Positions 30,406-40,562 of a stretch of DNA of 64,000 nt are shown here, piece by piece. Position 1 is the first letter of the stretch. Every line of letters starts with the position of its first letter. A model generated the notes under the pieces. It ran no database searches, had not been told where the DNA came from, and was given only the letters and a program-made list of their open reading frames with translations. The stretch comes from Metabacillus litoralis. Lineage in GTDB: Bacteria > Bacillota > Bacilli > Bacillales > Bacillaceae. The translations under genes were made by a program, and so were the position numbers. Location of the stretch: assembly GCF_020524045.1 (NCBI RefSeq), contig NZ_JAIVKL010000003.1, forward strand, positions 186,001 to 250,000, written 5' to 3'.

Positions 30406-32613
30406 ATGGCTAACGAACAAGTTTTATCTTCCGAACAAGTAATTGAAAAGGCACAGCGTTATTTATCAACTGAAGATACCGCTTTTATTCAACGAGCCTA
30501 TGACTATGCAGAAGAAGCGCATCGAGAGCAATTTCGTAAATCGGGTGAACCATATATTATACACCCGATTCAAGTAGCAGGGATATTGGTAGACTTAGAG
30601 ATGGACCCCTCAACAATTGCTGGAGGATTTCTGCATGATGTTGTAGAAGATACTGAAATAACGCTAGATGACTTGCGTAAGGAATTTAGCGACGAAGTAG
30701 CCATGCTCGTTGATGGAGTAACAAAGCTAGGTAAAATCAAATATAAATCAAAAGAAGAGCAACAAGCAGAAAATCATCGTAAAATGTTTGTTGCGATGGC
30801 ACAAGATATACGAGTAATCTTGATCAAGCTTGCTGACCGTCTTCATAATATGAGAACGCTAAAACATTTACCACAGGAAAAGCAAAGAAGAATATCGAAT
30901 GAAACACTAGAAATCTTTGCGCCTTTAGCTCACAAATTGGGGATCTCAAAGATTAAATGGGAGTTAGAAGATACATCACTACGTTATCTTAACCCACAAC
31001 AATACTATCGAATTGTTAATCTTATGAAAAAGAAACGCCAAGAGCGATTAGAATATTTAGATGAAGTGATTAATGAAGTGCGTGATCGTGTTGATGAAGT
31101 AAATATTGAAGCGGACTTCTCAGGAAGACCTAAACATATTTACAGCATTTATCGAAAAATGGCTCTTCAAAATAAGCAATTTAATGAAATTTATGATTTG
31201 TTAGCTGTAAGAATTGTTGTGAATAGTATAAAAGACTGCTACGCGGTACTAGGGATCATCCATACGTGTTGGAAGCCAATGCCTGGCCGCTTCAAAGATT
31301 ATATTGCCATGCCAAAAGCTAATATGTATCAATCACTTCATACAACTGTTATTGGTCCTAAAGGAGATCCTCTAGAAGTCCAAATACGTACGATTGAAAT
31401 GCACCAAATTGCTGAGTACGGAATTGCGGCACATTGGGCATATAAAGAAGGCAAAGAAGTAGATGAAAAATCAACACTCGAGAAAAAACTAACATGGTTT
31501 AGAGAAATTCTAGAATTCCAAGATGATGTAACGAACGCAGAGGAATTCATGGAATCATTAAAAATTGACCTATTCTCAGACATGGTCTTTATCTTTACAC
31601 CAAAGGGCGATGTGATTGAGTTACCTTCTGGTTCGGTTCCGATTGACTTTGCTTATCGAATTCATTCAGAAATAGGCAACAAAACAATTGGTGCGAAAAT
31701 TAATGGAAAGATGGTCACGCTCGATTATAAGCTGAAAACAGGAGATATTATTGAAATTCTCACGTCGAAGCATTCTTATGGGCCAAGTCAAGATTGGTTA
31801 AAGCTAGCACAAACTTCTCAAGCAAAAAATAAAATTCGCCAATTCTTTAAAAAGCAACGTCGTGAAGAGAATGTTGAAAAAGGCAAAGAAATGGTTGAAA
31901 AAGAAATTAAGAATTTAGATTTTGATATAAAAGAAATTATGACGATTGATAACTTACAGCGTGTAGCAGAGAAATTTAACTTCTCAAATGAAGAGGATAT
32001 GTATGCTGCTGTTGGTTATAATGGCGTGACTGCGTTGCAGGTTGCTAATCGTTTAACAGAGAAATGGCGTAAAAAGCGTGATCAAGAAGAACAGGAAAAG
32101 AATGTTCGTGAGGTAATTAATGAGGCTAAGCAAGTAACTTCTACTACGCCTAGAAGACGTGATGCAGGTGTACAAGTTAAAGGTATTGATAACTTGCTAA
32201 TCCGTTTATCAAAATGCTGTAACCCTGTACCAGGTGATGAAATAGTAGGATTCATCACAAAAGGTCGAGGTGTTTCTGTTCATAGAGATGACTGTACAAA
32301 TGTTCATACAGATGATGCAAAAGAACGTTTAATTGATGTAGAGTGGGAAAATCAGCCTTTAACAAGCAGAAAAGAATATAATGTTGAAATCGAAATACTT
32401 GGATATGACCGTAGAGGTTTATTAAATGAAGTTCTTCAAGTTGTTAATGAAACAAAAACCAATATTTCTTCTGTAGCTGGTAAGTCTGATCGAAACAAAG
32501 TAGCAACAATTAATATGGCCATATCTATTTCAAATATTAATCATTTGCATAAAGTTGTTGAACGAATTAAGCAAATATCTGACGTTTATTCAGTACGAAG
32601 AATGATGAATTAA
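30406..32613 (+). CDS. relA: bifunctional (p)ppGpp synthetase/hydrolase Rel
   Basis: Long RSH stringent-response enzyme of 735 residues. The HD hydrolase domain shows [16 protein letters not shown] and [14 protein letters not shown]. The synthetase domain shows [20 protein letters not shown]. Then come the TGS domain ([18 protein letters not shown]), the helical and zinc-finger region ([20 protein letters not shown]), and a C-terminal ACT domain ([20 protein letters not shown]). Both catalytic domains look intact. AAAAAGGTGA precedes the ATG. dtd follows after 22 bases. Confidence 0.97.
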   Translation: MANEQVLSSEQVIEKAQRYLSTEDTAFIQRAYDYAEEAHREQFRKSGEPYIIHPIQVAGILVDLEMDPSTIAGGFLHDVVEDTEITLDDLRKEFSDEVAMLVDGVTKLGKIKYKSKEEQQAENHRKMFVAMAQDIRVILIKLADRLHNMRTLKHLPQEKQRRISNETLEIFAPLAHKLGISKIKWELEDTSLRYLNPQQYYRIVNLMKKKRQERLEYLDEVINEVRDRVDEVNIEADFSGRPKHIYSIYRKMALQNKQFNEIYDLLAVRIVVNSIKDCYAVLGIIHTCWKPMPGRFKDYIAMPKANMYQSLHTTVIGPKGDPLEVQIRTIEMHQIAEYGIAAHWAYKEGKEVDEKSTLEKKLTWFREILEFQDDVTNAEEFMESLKIDLFSDMVFIFTPKGDVIELPSGSVPIDFAYRIHSEIGNKTIGAKINGKMVTLDYKLKTGDIIEILTSKHSYGPSQDWLKLAQTSQAKNKIRQFFKKQRREENVEKGKEMVEKEIKNLDFDIKEIMTIDNLQRVAEKFNFSNEEDMYAAVGYNGVTALQVANRLTEKWRKKRDQEEQEKNVREVINEAKQVTSTTPRRRDAGVQVKGIDNLLIRLSKCCNPVPGDEIVGFITKGRGVSVHRDDCTNVHTDDAKERLIDVEWENQPLTSRKEYNVEIEILGYDRRGLLNEVLQVVNETKTNISSVAGKSDRNKVATINMAISISNINHLHKVVERIKQISDVYSVRRMMN

Positions 32614-32635
32614 TGAATCAAGGCAGGTTTTGTTC

Positions 32636-33076
32636 GTGAAAGTGGTTATTCAAAGAGCTAAGAATGCAAAGGTGACTGTTGCTGATGAAGTAGTAGGATC
32701 AATCGAAAACGGTGTAATGGTATTAGTTGGTGTTACACATGAAGATACAGAAGATGATGCTGAGTATCTAGCAGATAAAATTGCCCATTTACGGATTTTT
32801 GAAGATGAAAATGGGAAAATGAATGACTCCCTAATAGATGTTAATGGACAAGTGCTGTCTGTTTCACAATTCACGTTATATGGTGATTGTCGAAAAGGGC
32901 GACGTCCTAATTTTATGAATGCTGCAAAACCAGACTCTGCAAAAGAACTATATAAACTTTTTAATGAAAAGTTAAAAAATAAAGGCTTGCATGTTGAAAC
33001 AGGTACTTTTGGTAGTATGATGGATGTGGAATTTACGAATGTTGGTCCTGTAACATTAATACTCGAAAGTAAATAG
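32636..33076 (+). CDS. dtd: D-aminoacyl-tRNA deacylase
   Basis: Removes D-amino acids and glycine mischarged on tRNA. The 146-residue homodimeric DTD carries [19 protein letters not shown] and the Gly-cisPro motif GPVTLILES near the C terminus. The GTG at 32636 lies 8 bases after AAGGCAGG and matches the family N terminus (MKVVIQRA). An in-frame TTG at 32630 gives a poorer spacing. It is co-transcribed with relA and ends at a strong terminator. Confidence 0.95.
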   Translation: MKVVIQRAKNAKVTVADEVVGSIENGVMVLVGVTHEDTEDDAEYLADKIAHLRIFEDENGKMNDSLIDVNGQVLSVSQFTLYGDCRKGRRPNFMNAAKPDSAKELYKLFNEKLKNKGLHVETGTFGSMMDVEFTNVGPVTLILESK

Positions 33077-33119
33077 AATAAATGTAAACAAGTTGAATTG
33101 TTGAATTTCATAGTTTATC

Positions 33120-33162
33120 AAAAAAGGTTAATCCTTCCAAGTTGGAAGGATTAACCTTTTTT
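33120..33162. terminator. terminator after dtd
   Basis: A perfect 19-base stem (AAAAAAGGTTAATCCTTCC and complement) with a 4-base loop and T run; symmetric, so usable from both strands. Confidence 0.92.
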
Positions 33163-33204
33163 CAAAAGATAAGAAAGTATAAAATTCTGCACGTAGTTTT
33201 GGTG

Positions 33205-33352
33205 TCTAGCTCCAGGCGCCATCGGCTCGAGGGAAAAAATAACCCCCTTTTTTCCTAGGTCATAAGCCAATCCGTCAAGAAGGTTAAAGAACAACCTTCC
33301 AGCCGAATCGTCTTATGCTTGTCGCCGATAGGCGGGCGCGTTGCACTTTTCT
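33205..33352. repeat. solitary type-A hairpin repeat with a 25-base insert
   Basis: Same family as the array at 44557-45111: it begins TCTAGCTCCAGGCGCCATCG, has the apical stem GAAGGTT/AACCTTC around AAAGAAC, then TCTTATGCTTGTCGCCGAT. After CTCGAG it carries an extra hairpin GGAAAAAA/TTTTTTCC absent from the array units. It lies between dtd and the amidase gene. Confidence 0.82.
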
Positions 33353-33357
33353 TATAC

Positions 33358-35154
33358 TTATTTAAAATATTGAGTTAATCCATTATAGATACCTTGTGCA
33401 GTTCGTTCTTGGTAGCTTGAAGAAGCAACTGTTAATTCTTCTGTTTGATTACTTAAAAAACCTAATTCTAATAAAATAGCAGGAGCTTTGTTTTCACGAA
33501 TTACGTGGAAGTTACCAAATTTGATACCACGGTCTCTTAGTTTCGCTTGTTTAACTATCTCTACATTCATTTTTGATGCTAATGGGGCATCTTTTAATGA
33601 GTTATAATAATACGTTGTCGTACCAGAAGCCCTTCTATCTGTTGTGCTATCAAAATGTAAGCTAATGAACGCTTCTGAATTTCGGTAATGAGATGTACTT
33701 ACCCTAGAATTTAAACTAATGTACGTATCATTTGAACGAGTAAGAAAAACATTTGCACCCGCTGATTTTAACTTATCGTAAACTAGTTTAGCTGTTACTA
33801 ATGTTAAATTCTTTTCGAGTGTTCCTCTTGTTCCGACTGCCCCGCTATCTTGACCACCATGACCCGGATCAATAATGATTGTCTTGCTTTTAACATATTG
33901 TTCAGAGCCAGGCTTTGTAATTGGAGAGCTAACACCTATAGTTTCGATCACCCAACCAGCTATAAAGGCAGTTTTGTTATTTCCAATATTAATTTTGTAC
34001 CACTCTCCGGAAGTGCTAACAATTTCATAAGTTTCTCCTAGTTTCGCTCTTTTGACGATGGAGTGACTTGTTGATGCTCCACTACGTATATTTGTTCCAT
34101 CATAAATAATCTTTACCTGCTTTTTTGACGTAGCTGGTGTTTCCTTAACAGGTGTAACTGACGTCGTTTTCGTCACATACCAACCTGCAACCCATCCAAC
34201 TTTGTTTGAGCCATAGCTTATTTTATACCAGTCACTTCTTTCTTCTAAAATAGTCACCTTTGTTCCCTTGGTAACAGAAGAGATGACTTTGCCACTCAAT
34301 GTTCCATTATCTCTTACATTTAAAGAAGTAGCAGTTACGGTACCAGTAGAAGTTGTATTTGTTGGTGTCTTTGGTGTAGTATTTGTATCTTTTGATGTTT
34401 CGGCAGGCTTTGAAGAGCCTTCCTTTAGATAATCACGATGTACCCAGCCTTTAATACTTGATGTTTCAATATATGCCCAATCACCTTGAATCTTAGTAAT
34501 GTTTACTGTTGCATTTTTCTTTAAACTACCAATTAATGATCCTTTTGTAGAAGAAGAACTTCTTACATTAAGGGAAGTAGCAGTAACTGTTGCACTAGTT
34601 TTTACCGAAGGACTCGAACTTGAAGTGCCTCCTGTAGTAGCATTTTTAATCGTTACAAATTGAGAAGATACCCAGCCTTGTTTACCAGAATAGGAAATTT
34701 TCACCCAATTCCCGCTTTTTTCTAAATATGTAGCTGATTTCCCTTTATCAAATACACCAATTACTGAGAAGGTTGTTCCAGGACCTGAACGAAATCTTAA
34801 GCCAGTTGCGTTTGATATAACAGTTGAACTTTTCGAAACAGTTTCTGATGTTGTAGGTTTTGGAGAGGTGGGTTGTTTTTTCTCGGTTACAAGCCATCCT
34901 GCTACCCAACCAGTTGAGCTATTAGATAATTTAATTTTTATCCAATCGTTTTTCTTTTCAACCACATCATATGTTTGCCCCTTTTTGACCTTGGCAATAA
35001 CTGAATAAGTAAGCCCAGCACCACTTCGAACGTTTAATAGGTCGACCTTAATTGTGACCTGTTCATTTGCAGCTGTCGTTTTAACAGTGCCAAACAATGA
35101 AGAAGTTAGCAGCACAGTTAGACAAATGAATAAGGTCATAAGTTTGCGAATCAA
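33358..35154 (-). CDS. yrvJ: N-acetylmuramoyl-L-alanine amidase with five SH3b domains (YrvJ-like)
   Basis: Secreted cell-wall hydrolase of 598 residues. A signal peptide (LMTLFICLTVLLTSSLFG) precedes five bacterial SH3 domains at about residues 33-92, 110-172, 185-246, 270-330 and 343-407 (each with LNVRS/LRFRS/TNIRS and GWV or AGW marks), joined by Ser/Thr/Lys/Pro linkers. An Amidase_3 catalytic domain lies at about 427-597, with zinc-binding IIIDPGHGGQDSGA, glutamate after GTLEKN, ISLHFDS and ILLELGFLSN. The TTG start follows AAAGGAGG. B. subtilis YrvJ occupies the same place. Confidence 0.93.
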   Translation of the reverse strand: MIRKLMTLFICLTVLLTSSLFGTVKTTAANEQVTIKVDLLNVRSGAGLTYSVIAKVKKGQTYDVVEKKNDWIKIKLSNSSTGWVAGWLVTEKKQPTSPKPTTSETVSKSSTVISNATGLRFRSGPGTTFSVIGVFDKGKSATYLEKSGNWVKISYSGKQGWVSSQFVTIKNATTGGTSSSSPSVKTSATVTATSLNVRSSSSTKGSLIGSLKKNATVNITKIQGDWAYIETSSIKGWVHRDYLKEGSSKPAETSKDTNTTPKTPTNTTSTGTVTATSLNVRDNGTLSGKVISSVTKGTKVTILEERSDWYKISYGSNKVGWVAGWYVTKTTSVTPVKETPATSKKQVKIIYDGTNIRSGASTSHSIVKRAKLGETYEIVSTSGEWYKINIGNNKTAFIAGWVIETIGVSSPITKPGSEQYVKSKTIIIDPGHGGQDSGAVGTRGTLEKNLTLVTAKLVYDKLKSAGANVFLTRSNDTYISLNSRVSTSHYRNSEAFISLHFDSTTDRRASGTTTYYYNSLKDAPLASKMNVEIVKQAKLRDRGIKFGNFHVIRENKAPAILLELGFLSNQTEELTVASSSYQERTAQGIYNGLTQYFK

Positions 35155-35434
35155 TGATAAATCCTCCTTTAAAAAATTGCTAATATAACCATTTCTCTAC
35201 TTATATCGACATTCCTTTTAAAATTTGAAATAAAATCTTCCAAAATAGGAAAAGATAATTAAGATAATAACTTTATTAACGCTTAGTGTTGATCTAGATG
35301 CTATGTAAGCAGCAACCTTTCAGAATTTTTAAAAGCAAGTTTATATTCTTCTAGTTACATTAGAAAAAGCTTATCCGAATGACAGAAGAAAGTGTAACAA
35401 GTACAAGATAATAAAAAGTGAAGGGGTTATGAAA

Positions 35435-35608
35435 ATGAGAAATAGTGAAAAAGGCAATATATCACACTCAACTCGTGATGTGTTTGGTGTGAATCTTCAC
35501 GATTTTATGATGAAAGAACAAGATGAAACTTCATTTGAGCTTGCATCAGAGTTTGGTATTTCACTTGGAGATGTTAAGAAATTAAAAAAACATTTAAATC
35601 GTTCTTGA
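35435..35608 (+). CDS. yrzK: small protein, probable YrzK homologue
   Basis: A 57-residue ORF ending in a helix-turn-helix-like segment (ELASEFGISLGDVKKLKKHL). ATG 35435 is 8 bases after AAGGGG; an in-frame ATG at 35429 is only 2 bases from it. It lies between the amidase and hisS, where B. subtilis has yrzK. Codon use and the well-placed ribosome-binding site support it being real. Its TGA stop lies within the -35 box of the hisS promoter. Function unknown; a DNA-binding role is only suggested by the HTH-like pattern. Confidence 0.75.
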   Translation: MRNSEKGNISHSTRDVFGVNLHDFMMKEQDETSFELASEFGISLGDVKKLKKHLNRS

Positions 35609-35634
35609 CAATGTACCGCAAAGATACGTATGAT
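35605..35634 (+). promoter_or_regulatory. promoter of the hisS T-box transcript
   Basis: TTGACA, an 18-base spacer and TATGAT, about 50 bases before T-box stem I. The -35 box overlaps the stop codon of the upstream small gene. Confidence 0.75.
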
Positions 35635-35687
35635 AAGATAAAATTCGATAATAAAATTATGTTGAAATATACATAGCATTTGAACCA

Positions 35688-35937
35688 ATGAGGGAGAACA
35701 GTAAATAAGAATACACATGACTAGAGAGGAAATGTCTGAGGCTGAAAACATTTCTACATGATGACTTATTGAAAAACACTCCTTAGGTTTCTCTCTGAAA
35801 AACATTATGTTTAGTAGGAGCTGAACGTTACAGGCGTTAACTGTTTGAGTGGAGATAGATAATACTATTTCAACTAGGGTGGAACCACGGGTATAACTCT
35901 CGTCCCTACATTATTGTAGAGACGGGAGTTTTTTTGT
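35688..35937 (+). promoter_or_regulatory. T-box leader of hisS-aspS
   Basis: Stem I with an AGTA element on the 5' side of the specifier loop (pairing AATAAG/CTTATT), then GAAAAACAC on the 3' side. The T-box AGGGTGGAACCACGG is at 35876-35890. The terminator CTCTCGTCCCTACA / TGTAGAGACGGGAG with T run is at 35895-35937. CAC (His) at 35777-35779 is the specifier expected from the genes; by strict alignment with the alaS leader the register could also read AAC. Confidence 0.93.
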
Positions 35938-36023
35938 TGTTTTGAACCACTTCGCAAAATAACAATTGGAGCTCGGGTAACTACCCAGATCATATAGCAT
36001 TTGTGTATTGGAGGAGAAAAGTA

Positions 36024-37295
36024 ATGTCATTCCAGATTCCTAGAGGTACGCAGGATATTTTACCTGGAGAAGTTGAAAAGTGGCAGTATATTGAAAATAC
36101 TGCTCGTGATTTATGTAGCAGATATCAATACAAGGAAATTCGCACCCCGATTTTTGAACATACAGAATTATTCTCACGTGGTGTTGGTGAAAGCACGGAT
36201 ATTGTCCAAAAGGAAATGTATACTTTCCAAGATCGTAAAGGAAGAAGTATTACTCTACGACCAGAAGGGACAGCATCAACAGTTCGTTCTTTTGTAGAAA
36301 AGAAGCTTTATTCTAATCCGTCACAGCCAACAAAGCTTTATTATATTGGACCTATGTTTCGTTATGAGCGTCCACAAACAGGTCGTTTTCGTCAATTTGT
36401 TCAATTTGGTATTGAAGCACTTGGTAGTAATGATCCGGCAATTGATGCAGAAGTTATTTCTCTTGCTATGAATTTATATGGAACACTAGGTCTTAAAAGT
36501 TTAAAGCTTGTGATCAATAGTTTAGGTGATGCAGCAAGTCGAACAGCTCATCGTGAAGCATTAATTGCTCATTTTGAACCTAGAATTAATGAATTTTGTT
36601 CAGATTGTCAAAATCGCTTACAACAAAATCCATTGCGCATATTAGATTGTAAAAAAGATCGTGATCATGAGTTAATGAGTTCAGCTCCTTCTATTCTTGA
36701 ATTTTTAAATGAAGAATCTAAGAGTTATTTTGAAAAAGTACAACAATACTTAACAGCAAATGGTATTTCATTTGAAGTTGATCAAAACCTTGTTCGTGGG
36801 CTTGATTATTATAATCATACAGCGTTTGAAATTATGAGTAATGCAAAAGGATTTGGTGCAATTACAACTCTTTGTGGCGGTGGTCGCTATAATGGACTCG
36901 CTCAAGAGATTGGCGGTCCAGAGACTCCAGGTATTGGGTTTGCACTTAGTATTGAGCGTCTATTATCGGCCCTAGAAGCTGAAGGTGTAGAATTACCAAT
37001 TTCATCAGCGATAGATTGTTATATTGTGACAATGGGAGATCAGGCGAAAGACCGTGCAGTTTCATTACTTTATGAAATGAGAAATGCAGGTTTTAAAGCG
37101 GAAAAAGATTATGAAGATAAAAAGATGAAAGCACAATTTAAAGCAGCAGATCGTCACAATGCAAAATTCGTTGCCGTTCTGGGTGATGATGAATTAGAAA
37201 AGAATGTGATTGCTGTAAAAAATATGGACACAGGTACACAAGAAGAGATTGTAATAAATGAACTTATTTCATATTTAAACCAAAATTCTAAGTAA
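36024..37295 (+). CDS. hisS: histidyl-tRNA synthetase
   Basis: Class II synthetase of 423 residues. Motif 2 region is [17 protein letters not shown]; histidine-specific motifs are [15 protein letters not shown] and [17 protein letters not shown]; motif 3 is [14 protein letters not shown]; the C-terminal anticodon-binding domain is about residues 325-420. The ATG at 36024 ([16 protein letters not shown]) follows TGGAGGAG. It is controlled by the upstream T-box and co-transcribed with aspS, 22 bases downstream. Confidence 0.98.
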   Translation: MSFQIPRGTQDILPGEVEKWQYIENTARDLCSRYQYKEIRTPIFEHTELFSRGVGESTDIVQKEMYTFQDRKGRSITLRPEGTASTVRSFVEKKLYSNPSQPTKLYYIGPMFRYERPQTGRFRQFVQFGIEALGSNDPAIDAEVISLAMNLYGTLGLKSLKLVINSLGDAASRTAHREALIAHFEPRINEFCSDCQNRLQQNPLRILDCKKDRDHELMSSAPSILEFLNEESKSYFEKVQQYLTANGISFEVDQNLVRGLDYYNHTAFEIMSNAKGFGAITTLCGGGRYNGLAQEIGGPETPGIGFALSIERLLSALEAEGVELPISSAIDCYIVTMGDQAKDRAVSLLYEMRNAGFKAEKDYEDKKMKAQFKAADRHNAKFVAVLGDDELEKNVIAVKNMDTGTQEEIVINELISYLNQNSK

Positions 37296-37317
37296 TATAT
37301 TGAGAGGAGAGGGTTTC

Positions 37318-39084
37318 ATGTTTGGCCGTACATATTATTGTGGAGAAGTACCTGAAACTGCTATTGGAGAGAAAGTTATTTTAAAAGGTTGGGTTCAAAA
37401 ACGTCGCGATCTTGGAGGAGTTATTTTTATTGACCTTCGTGATCGTACAGGAGTTGTTCAGGTTGTTTTTAATCCTGAAGTTTCTGAAGAAGCGTTACAA
37501 ATTGCTGAAAGAGTTCGTAGTGAGTATGTTTTGGATATCACAGGTAAGGTTGTTCTACGAAGCGAAGAAACAATTAACCCGAATGTACCAACAGGGAAAA
37601 TTGAAGTGATTGTTGAAAGTGTCACTATCGTAAATGCTGCAAAAAATCCACCTTTCTTGATTGAAGATAAATCTGAGGAAGTTTCAGAGGATGTTCGTTT
37701 AAAATATCGTTATTTAGATTTAAGAAGACCAGCCTTATTTAATACAATCCAAATGCGTCATAATGTAACTAAATCAATGCGTAATTTCTTAGATGAAAAA
37801 GGATTTTTGGATATTGAAACACCTATTTTAACAAAAAGTACTCCTGAGGGTGCTCGTGATTATTTAGTGCCAAGTCGTGTTCATGATGGTGAATTTTACG
37901 CATTGCCACAGTCACCACAAATCTTTAAGCAATTATTAATGGTTTCCGGGTTTGATAAATATTATCAAATTGCTCGTTGTTTCCGTGATGAAGATTTAAG
38001 AGCAGATCGTCAACCTGAATTCACGCAAATAGACATTGAAGCATCTTTTATGAGTCAAGATGATATTATGGCTATGACGGAAAAAATGATGGCTAGAATT
38101 ATGAAGGAAACAAAAAATATTGATATTGAGTTACCACTTCAAAGAATGTCATATGATGAAGCGATGAGTCGTTTCGGTTCAGATAAACCTGATACTCGTT
38201 TTGGATTAGAGCTTGTTGATGTGGCTGAAGTTGTGAAAGACAGTGGCTTGAAAGTATTTAACACAGTAGTAGCCAATGGTGGACAAGTAAAGTCTATCAA
38301 TGTTAAAGGTGCTGCTGATAAATATTCAAGAAAAGACATGGATGCTTTAGCTGAATTTGTTGCACCTTATGGAGCAAAAGGTTTAGCTTGGCTAAAAGTT
38401 GAAGAAGATGGCTTAAAGGGTCCAATTATCAAATTCTTTACAGAAGAAGAACAAAAAGGACTTCTACAAACGTTGGAGGCTACAGTTGGAGATTTATTAG
38501 TATTTGTTGCTGATAAAAAATCAGTTGTTGCTGATGCACTAGGTGCTCTTCGTATGAAGCTAGGAAAAGATTTAAAACTTATTGATGAAAGTAAATTCAA
38601 CTTCTTATGGGTCATTGATTGGCCATTACTTGAATATGATGAAGCAACAAAACGTTATTATGCTGCACATCATCCATTTACGATGCCGGCTAGAGAAGAT
38701 ATAGATTTATTTGAATCAGATCCTGGCAAAATGAAAGCACAAGCATATGATATTGTTCTTAATGGTTATGAGCTAGGTGGAGGGTCCATTCGTATATTTG
38801 AAAAAGATATACAGGAAAAAATGTTTAAGTTACTTGGATTCTCTGATGAAGAAGCAAAAGAGCAATTCGGTTTTCTACTTGAAGCATTTGAATATGGAAC
38901 ACCACCACATGGAGGTATTGCTTTAGGTTTAGACAGACTAGTGATGTTATTAGCAGGTCGAACAAACCTAAGAGATACAATTGCGTTCCCGAAAACAGCT
39001 AGTGCAAGTGATTTACTAACAAATGCACCTAGTGCTGTAAGTGAAGCACAATTAGAGGAATTAAATATAGAGCTTCGTGATTAA
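37318..39084 (+). CDS. aspS: aspartyl-tRNA synthetase
   Basis: Class IIb synthetase of 588 residues, bacterial type. It has an N-terminal OB anticodon-binding domain ([20 protein letters not shown]), the catalytic core ([20 protein letters not shown]), the bacterial GAD insertion (about residues 290-410), and motif 3 [17 protein letters not shown]. The ATG at 37318 follows GAGAGGAGAGGG. It shares the hisS T-box. The 6S RNA gene follows about 80 bases later, the same order as in B. subtilis. Confidence 0.98.
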   Translation: MFGRTYYCGEVPETAIGEKVILKGWVQKRRDLGGVIFIDLRDRTGVVQVVFNPEVSEEALQIAERVRSEYVLDITGKVVLRSEETINPNVPTGKIEVIVESVTIVNAAKNPPFLIEDKSEEVSEDVRLKYRYLDLRRPALFNTIQMRHNVTKSMRNFLDEKGFLDIETPILTKSTPEGARDYLVPSRVHDGEFYALPQSPQIFKQLLMVSGFDKYYQIARCFRDEDLRADRQPEFTQIDIEASFMSQDDIMAMTEKMMARIMKETKNIDIELPLQRMSYDEAMSRFGSDKPDTRFGLELVDVAEVVKDSGLKVFNTVVANGGQVKSINVKGAADKYSRKDMDALAEFVAPYGAKGLAWLKVEEDGLKGPIIKFFTEEEQKGLLQTLEATVGDLLVFVADKKSVVADALGALRMKLGKDLKLIDESKFNFLWVIDWPLLEYDEATKRYYAAHHPFTMPAREDIDLFESDPGKMKAQAYDIVLNGYELGGGSIRIFEKDIQEKMFKLLGFSDEEAKEQFGFLLEAFEYGTPPHGGIALGLDRLVMLLAGRTNLRDTIAFPKTASASDLLTNAPSAVSEAQLEELNIELRD

Positions 39085-39130
39085 TTCTTGTCATAAGAGC
39101 TACCAAGAATATTGAAATGTAATGTTTAAC

Positions 39131-39158
39131 TTGCTATTATTTAATTAACAAATAAAAT
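39131..39158 (+). promoter_or_regulatory. promoter of 6S RNA
   Basis: TTGCTA, a 16-base spacer and TAAAAT, ending a few bases before the predicted 6S RNA 5' end. Confidence 0.6.
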
Positions 39159-39161
39159 AAA

Positions 39162-39350
39162 AAAGTCCTGATGTGTTCGTTGTACACCTAGTTTTGACCT
39201 AACATTATAGATTCGGGAGCTTGTGTTTCTAAAAGTAGTAAACGCCTCTTACTTTCGAGAGAGGACTTACAAACAGTTAGAATAGAGCACCCACCTGCTA
39301 AGGGCGGGTTCAAAACGAGGGAAACGGCGACGGCATAATCGGGACAATAC
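39162..39350 (+). ncRNA. ssrS: 6S RNA (bsrA / 6S-1 type)
   Basis: About 185 bases, between aspS and tcdA, the site of 6S-1 RNA in B. subtilis. The closing stem GTCCTGAT pairs with ATCGGGAC. Characteristic blocks are TGTACACCTAGTTTTGACC, CGCCTCTTACTTTCGAGAGA, GGACTTACAAACAGTTAGA and CACCCACCTGC. It forms the long hairpin with central bubble that mimics an open promoter and sequesters sigma-A RNA polymerase. Ends are estimated to within a few bases. An intrinsic terminator follows. Confidence 0.93.
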
Positions 39351-39355
39351 ATATA

Positions 39356-39394
39356 GAGTCAAAAATTCCAGTTGGAAGTTTGGCTCTTTTATTT
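39356..39394 (+). terminator. terminator downstream of 6S RNA
   Basis: Stem GAGTCAAA...TTCCA / TGGAAGTTTGGCTC with one internal mismatch and G-U pair, then a T run. It lies 29 bases before the IS left end. Confidence 0.75.
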
Positions 39395-39449
39395 TGCTTT
39401 ATTTGCAATTATTTATATAATTGGCTCTGTTAAAGGTAAATGTTGATAT

Positions 39450-39478
39450 TTGATACCTTCTCGAATTCTTTGTATAAT
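39450..39478 (+). promoter_or_regulatory. transposase promoter inside the IS
   Basis: TTGATA, a 17-base spacer and TATAAT, just inside the left inverted repeat and 36 bases before the transposase start. Confidence 0.7.
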
Positions 39479-39514
39479 TAGTACGAGAACAAACATTCGG
39501 AGGAGGTTTTAAGG

Positions 39515-40543
39515 TTGAGCAGTACGTTTAGCGAATTATTAAAGGAAATTGATAAACTATCGCATACTGAAAAAGAAAAAGTGTATCAATGGGTAAAACG
39601 CTATGTTGAACCTTCCTCCTCCGTTGGTGGTCGTTTAATCGAAGAAATGCGGGAGACTCGTTTCAAAGAGGGTTTTGAATGCCCTCACTGTATGTCCGAA
39701 CACGTTGTTCGATTTGGTAAATATAATGGTCGTCAACGCTATCGTTGCAGGGCTTGCAGAAAGACTTTCACTGATACCACTAATACAGTTATTTATAGAA
39801 CTCGAAAAGGAAACGAGTGGATTACATTTGTTGATTGTATGTTTAAAGGCTATTCTCTGCGAAAGTCAGCTGAAATTGTGGGGGTTACTTGGGTTACTCT
39901 CTTTTATTGGAGACACAAACTGTTAAACGCCCTTAAACAAATGGATTTTGAACAATTTGAAGGTATCGTTGAAGTTGACGAGACCTATTTCCTATACTCT
40001 GAAAAAGGAAAACGTGGCATTTCAGAGTGTAAAGCTCGTAAACGTGGTGGGAAGTCTAAACACAGAGGGATTAGCCACGAACAAGTATGTGTTCTTGTTG
40101 CCAGAGACCGCACAAAGGCTACTGTATCAAAGGTAGCTTGTATGGGGCGTATCGTTAAAACTAAGGTTGATAATATGATTGGTTCTAAACTGTCATCTGA
40201 TAATGTACTTGTTACTGATGCTTGGAGAGCATATAAGACCTATGCAAAAGAAAAAGGCTTAGAACATTATCGAATTAAATCAAATGATGGGAAGCACGTC
40301 ATAAAAGGCTTATACCACATTCAAAATGTAAATGGTCTCCATTCTCGTATGAAACAATGGATAGACCGCTTTAAAGGTGTGTCCACAAAGTATCTTGATA
40401 ACTACCTTTCTTGGTTCTTATTTGTCGATAGTCGTAGTAATGAAGGTACAAAACACAATATTAAAGAATTCTTACTTAAATCATTTGTATTTGAAATGAC
40501 AGATACTTATGATAGTTTACGTTTGTCGAAATTCAACGTGTAA
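39515..40543 (+). CDS. IS1595-family transposase
   Basis: A 342-residue DDE transposase. An N-terminal zinc ribbon (CPHCMSEHVVRFGKY, YRCRACRKTF) precedes a helix-turn-helix (YSLRKSAEIVGVTWVTLFYW). The ISXO2-like catalytic domain shows IVEVDETYF (first Asp), VLVTDAWRAYKTYAKE (second Asp) and NVNGLHSRMKQWIDRFKGVS. In the last motif the third acidic position appears to be replaced by Asn, as in one IS1595 subgroup. The TTG start follows GGAGGAGG. The ORF is uninterrupted, so activity is plausible. Confidence 0.93.
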   Translation: MSSTFSELLKEIDKLSHTEKEKVYQWVKRYVEPSSSVGGRLIEEMRETRFKEGFECPHCMSEHVVRFGKYNGRQRYRCRACRKTFTDTTNTVIYRTRKGNEWITFVDCMFKGYSLRKSAEIVGVTWVTLFYWRHKLLNALKQMDFEQFEGIVEVDETYFLYSEKGKRGISECKARKRGGKSKHRGISHEQVCVLVARDRTKATVSKVACMGRIVKTKVDNMIGSKLSSDNVLVTDAWRAYKTYAKEKGLEHYRIKSNDGKHVIKGLYHIQNVNGLHSRMKQWIDRFKGVSTKYLDNYLSWFLFVDSRSNEGTKHNIKEFLLKSFVFEMTDTYDSLRLSKFNV

Positions 40544-40562
40544 TTAGCTAAAGGAGTAAACG

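Noticed and set aside
35284-35326. Possible tiny MITE remnant upstream of the YrzK-like gene
   Set aside because: GCAGCAACCTTTCAGAA resembles the GAGCC end, but too short and without a terminus to be assigned.
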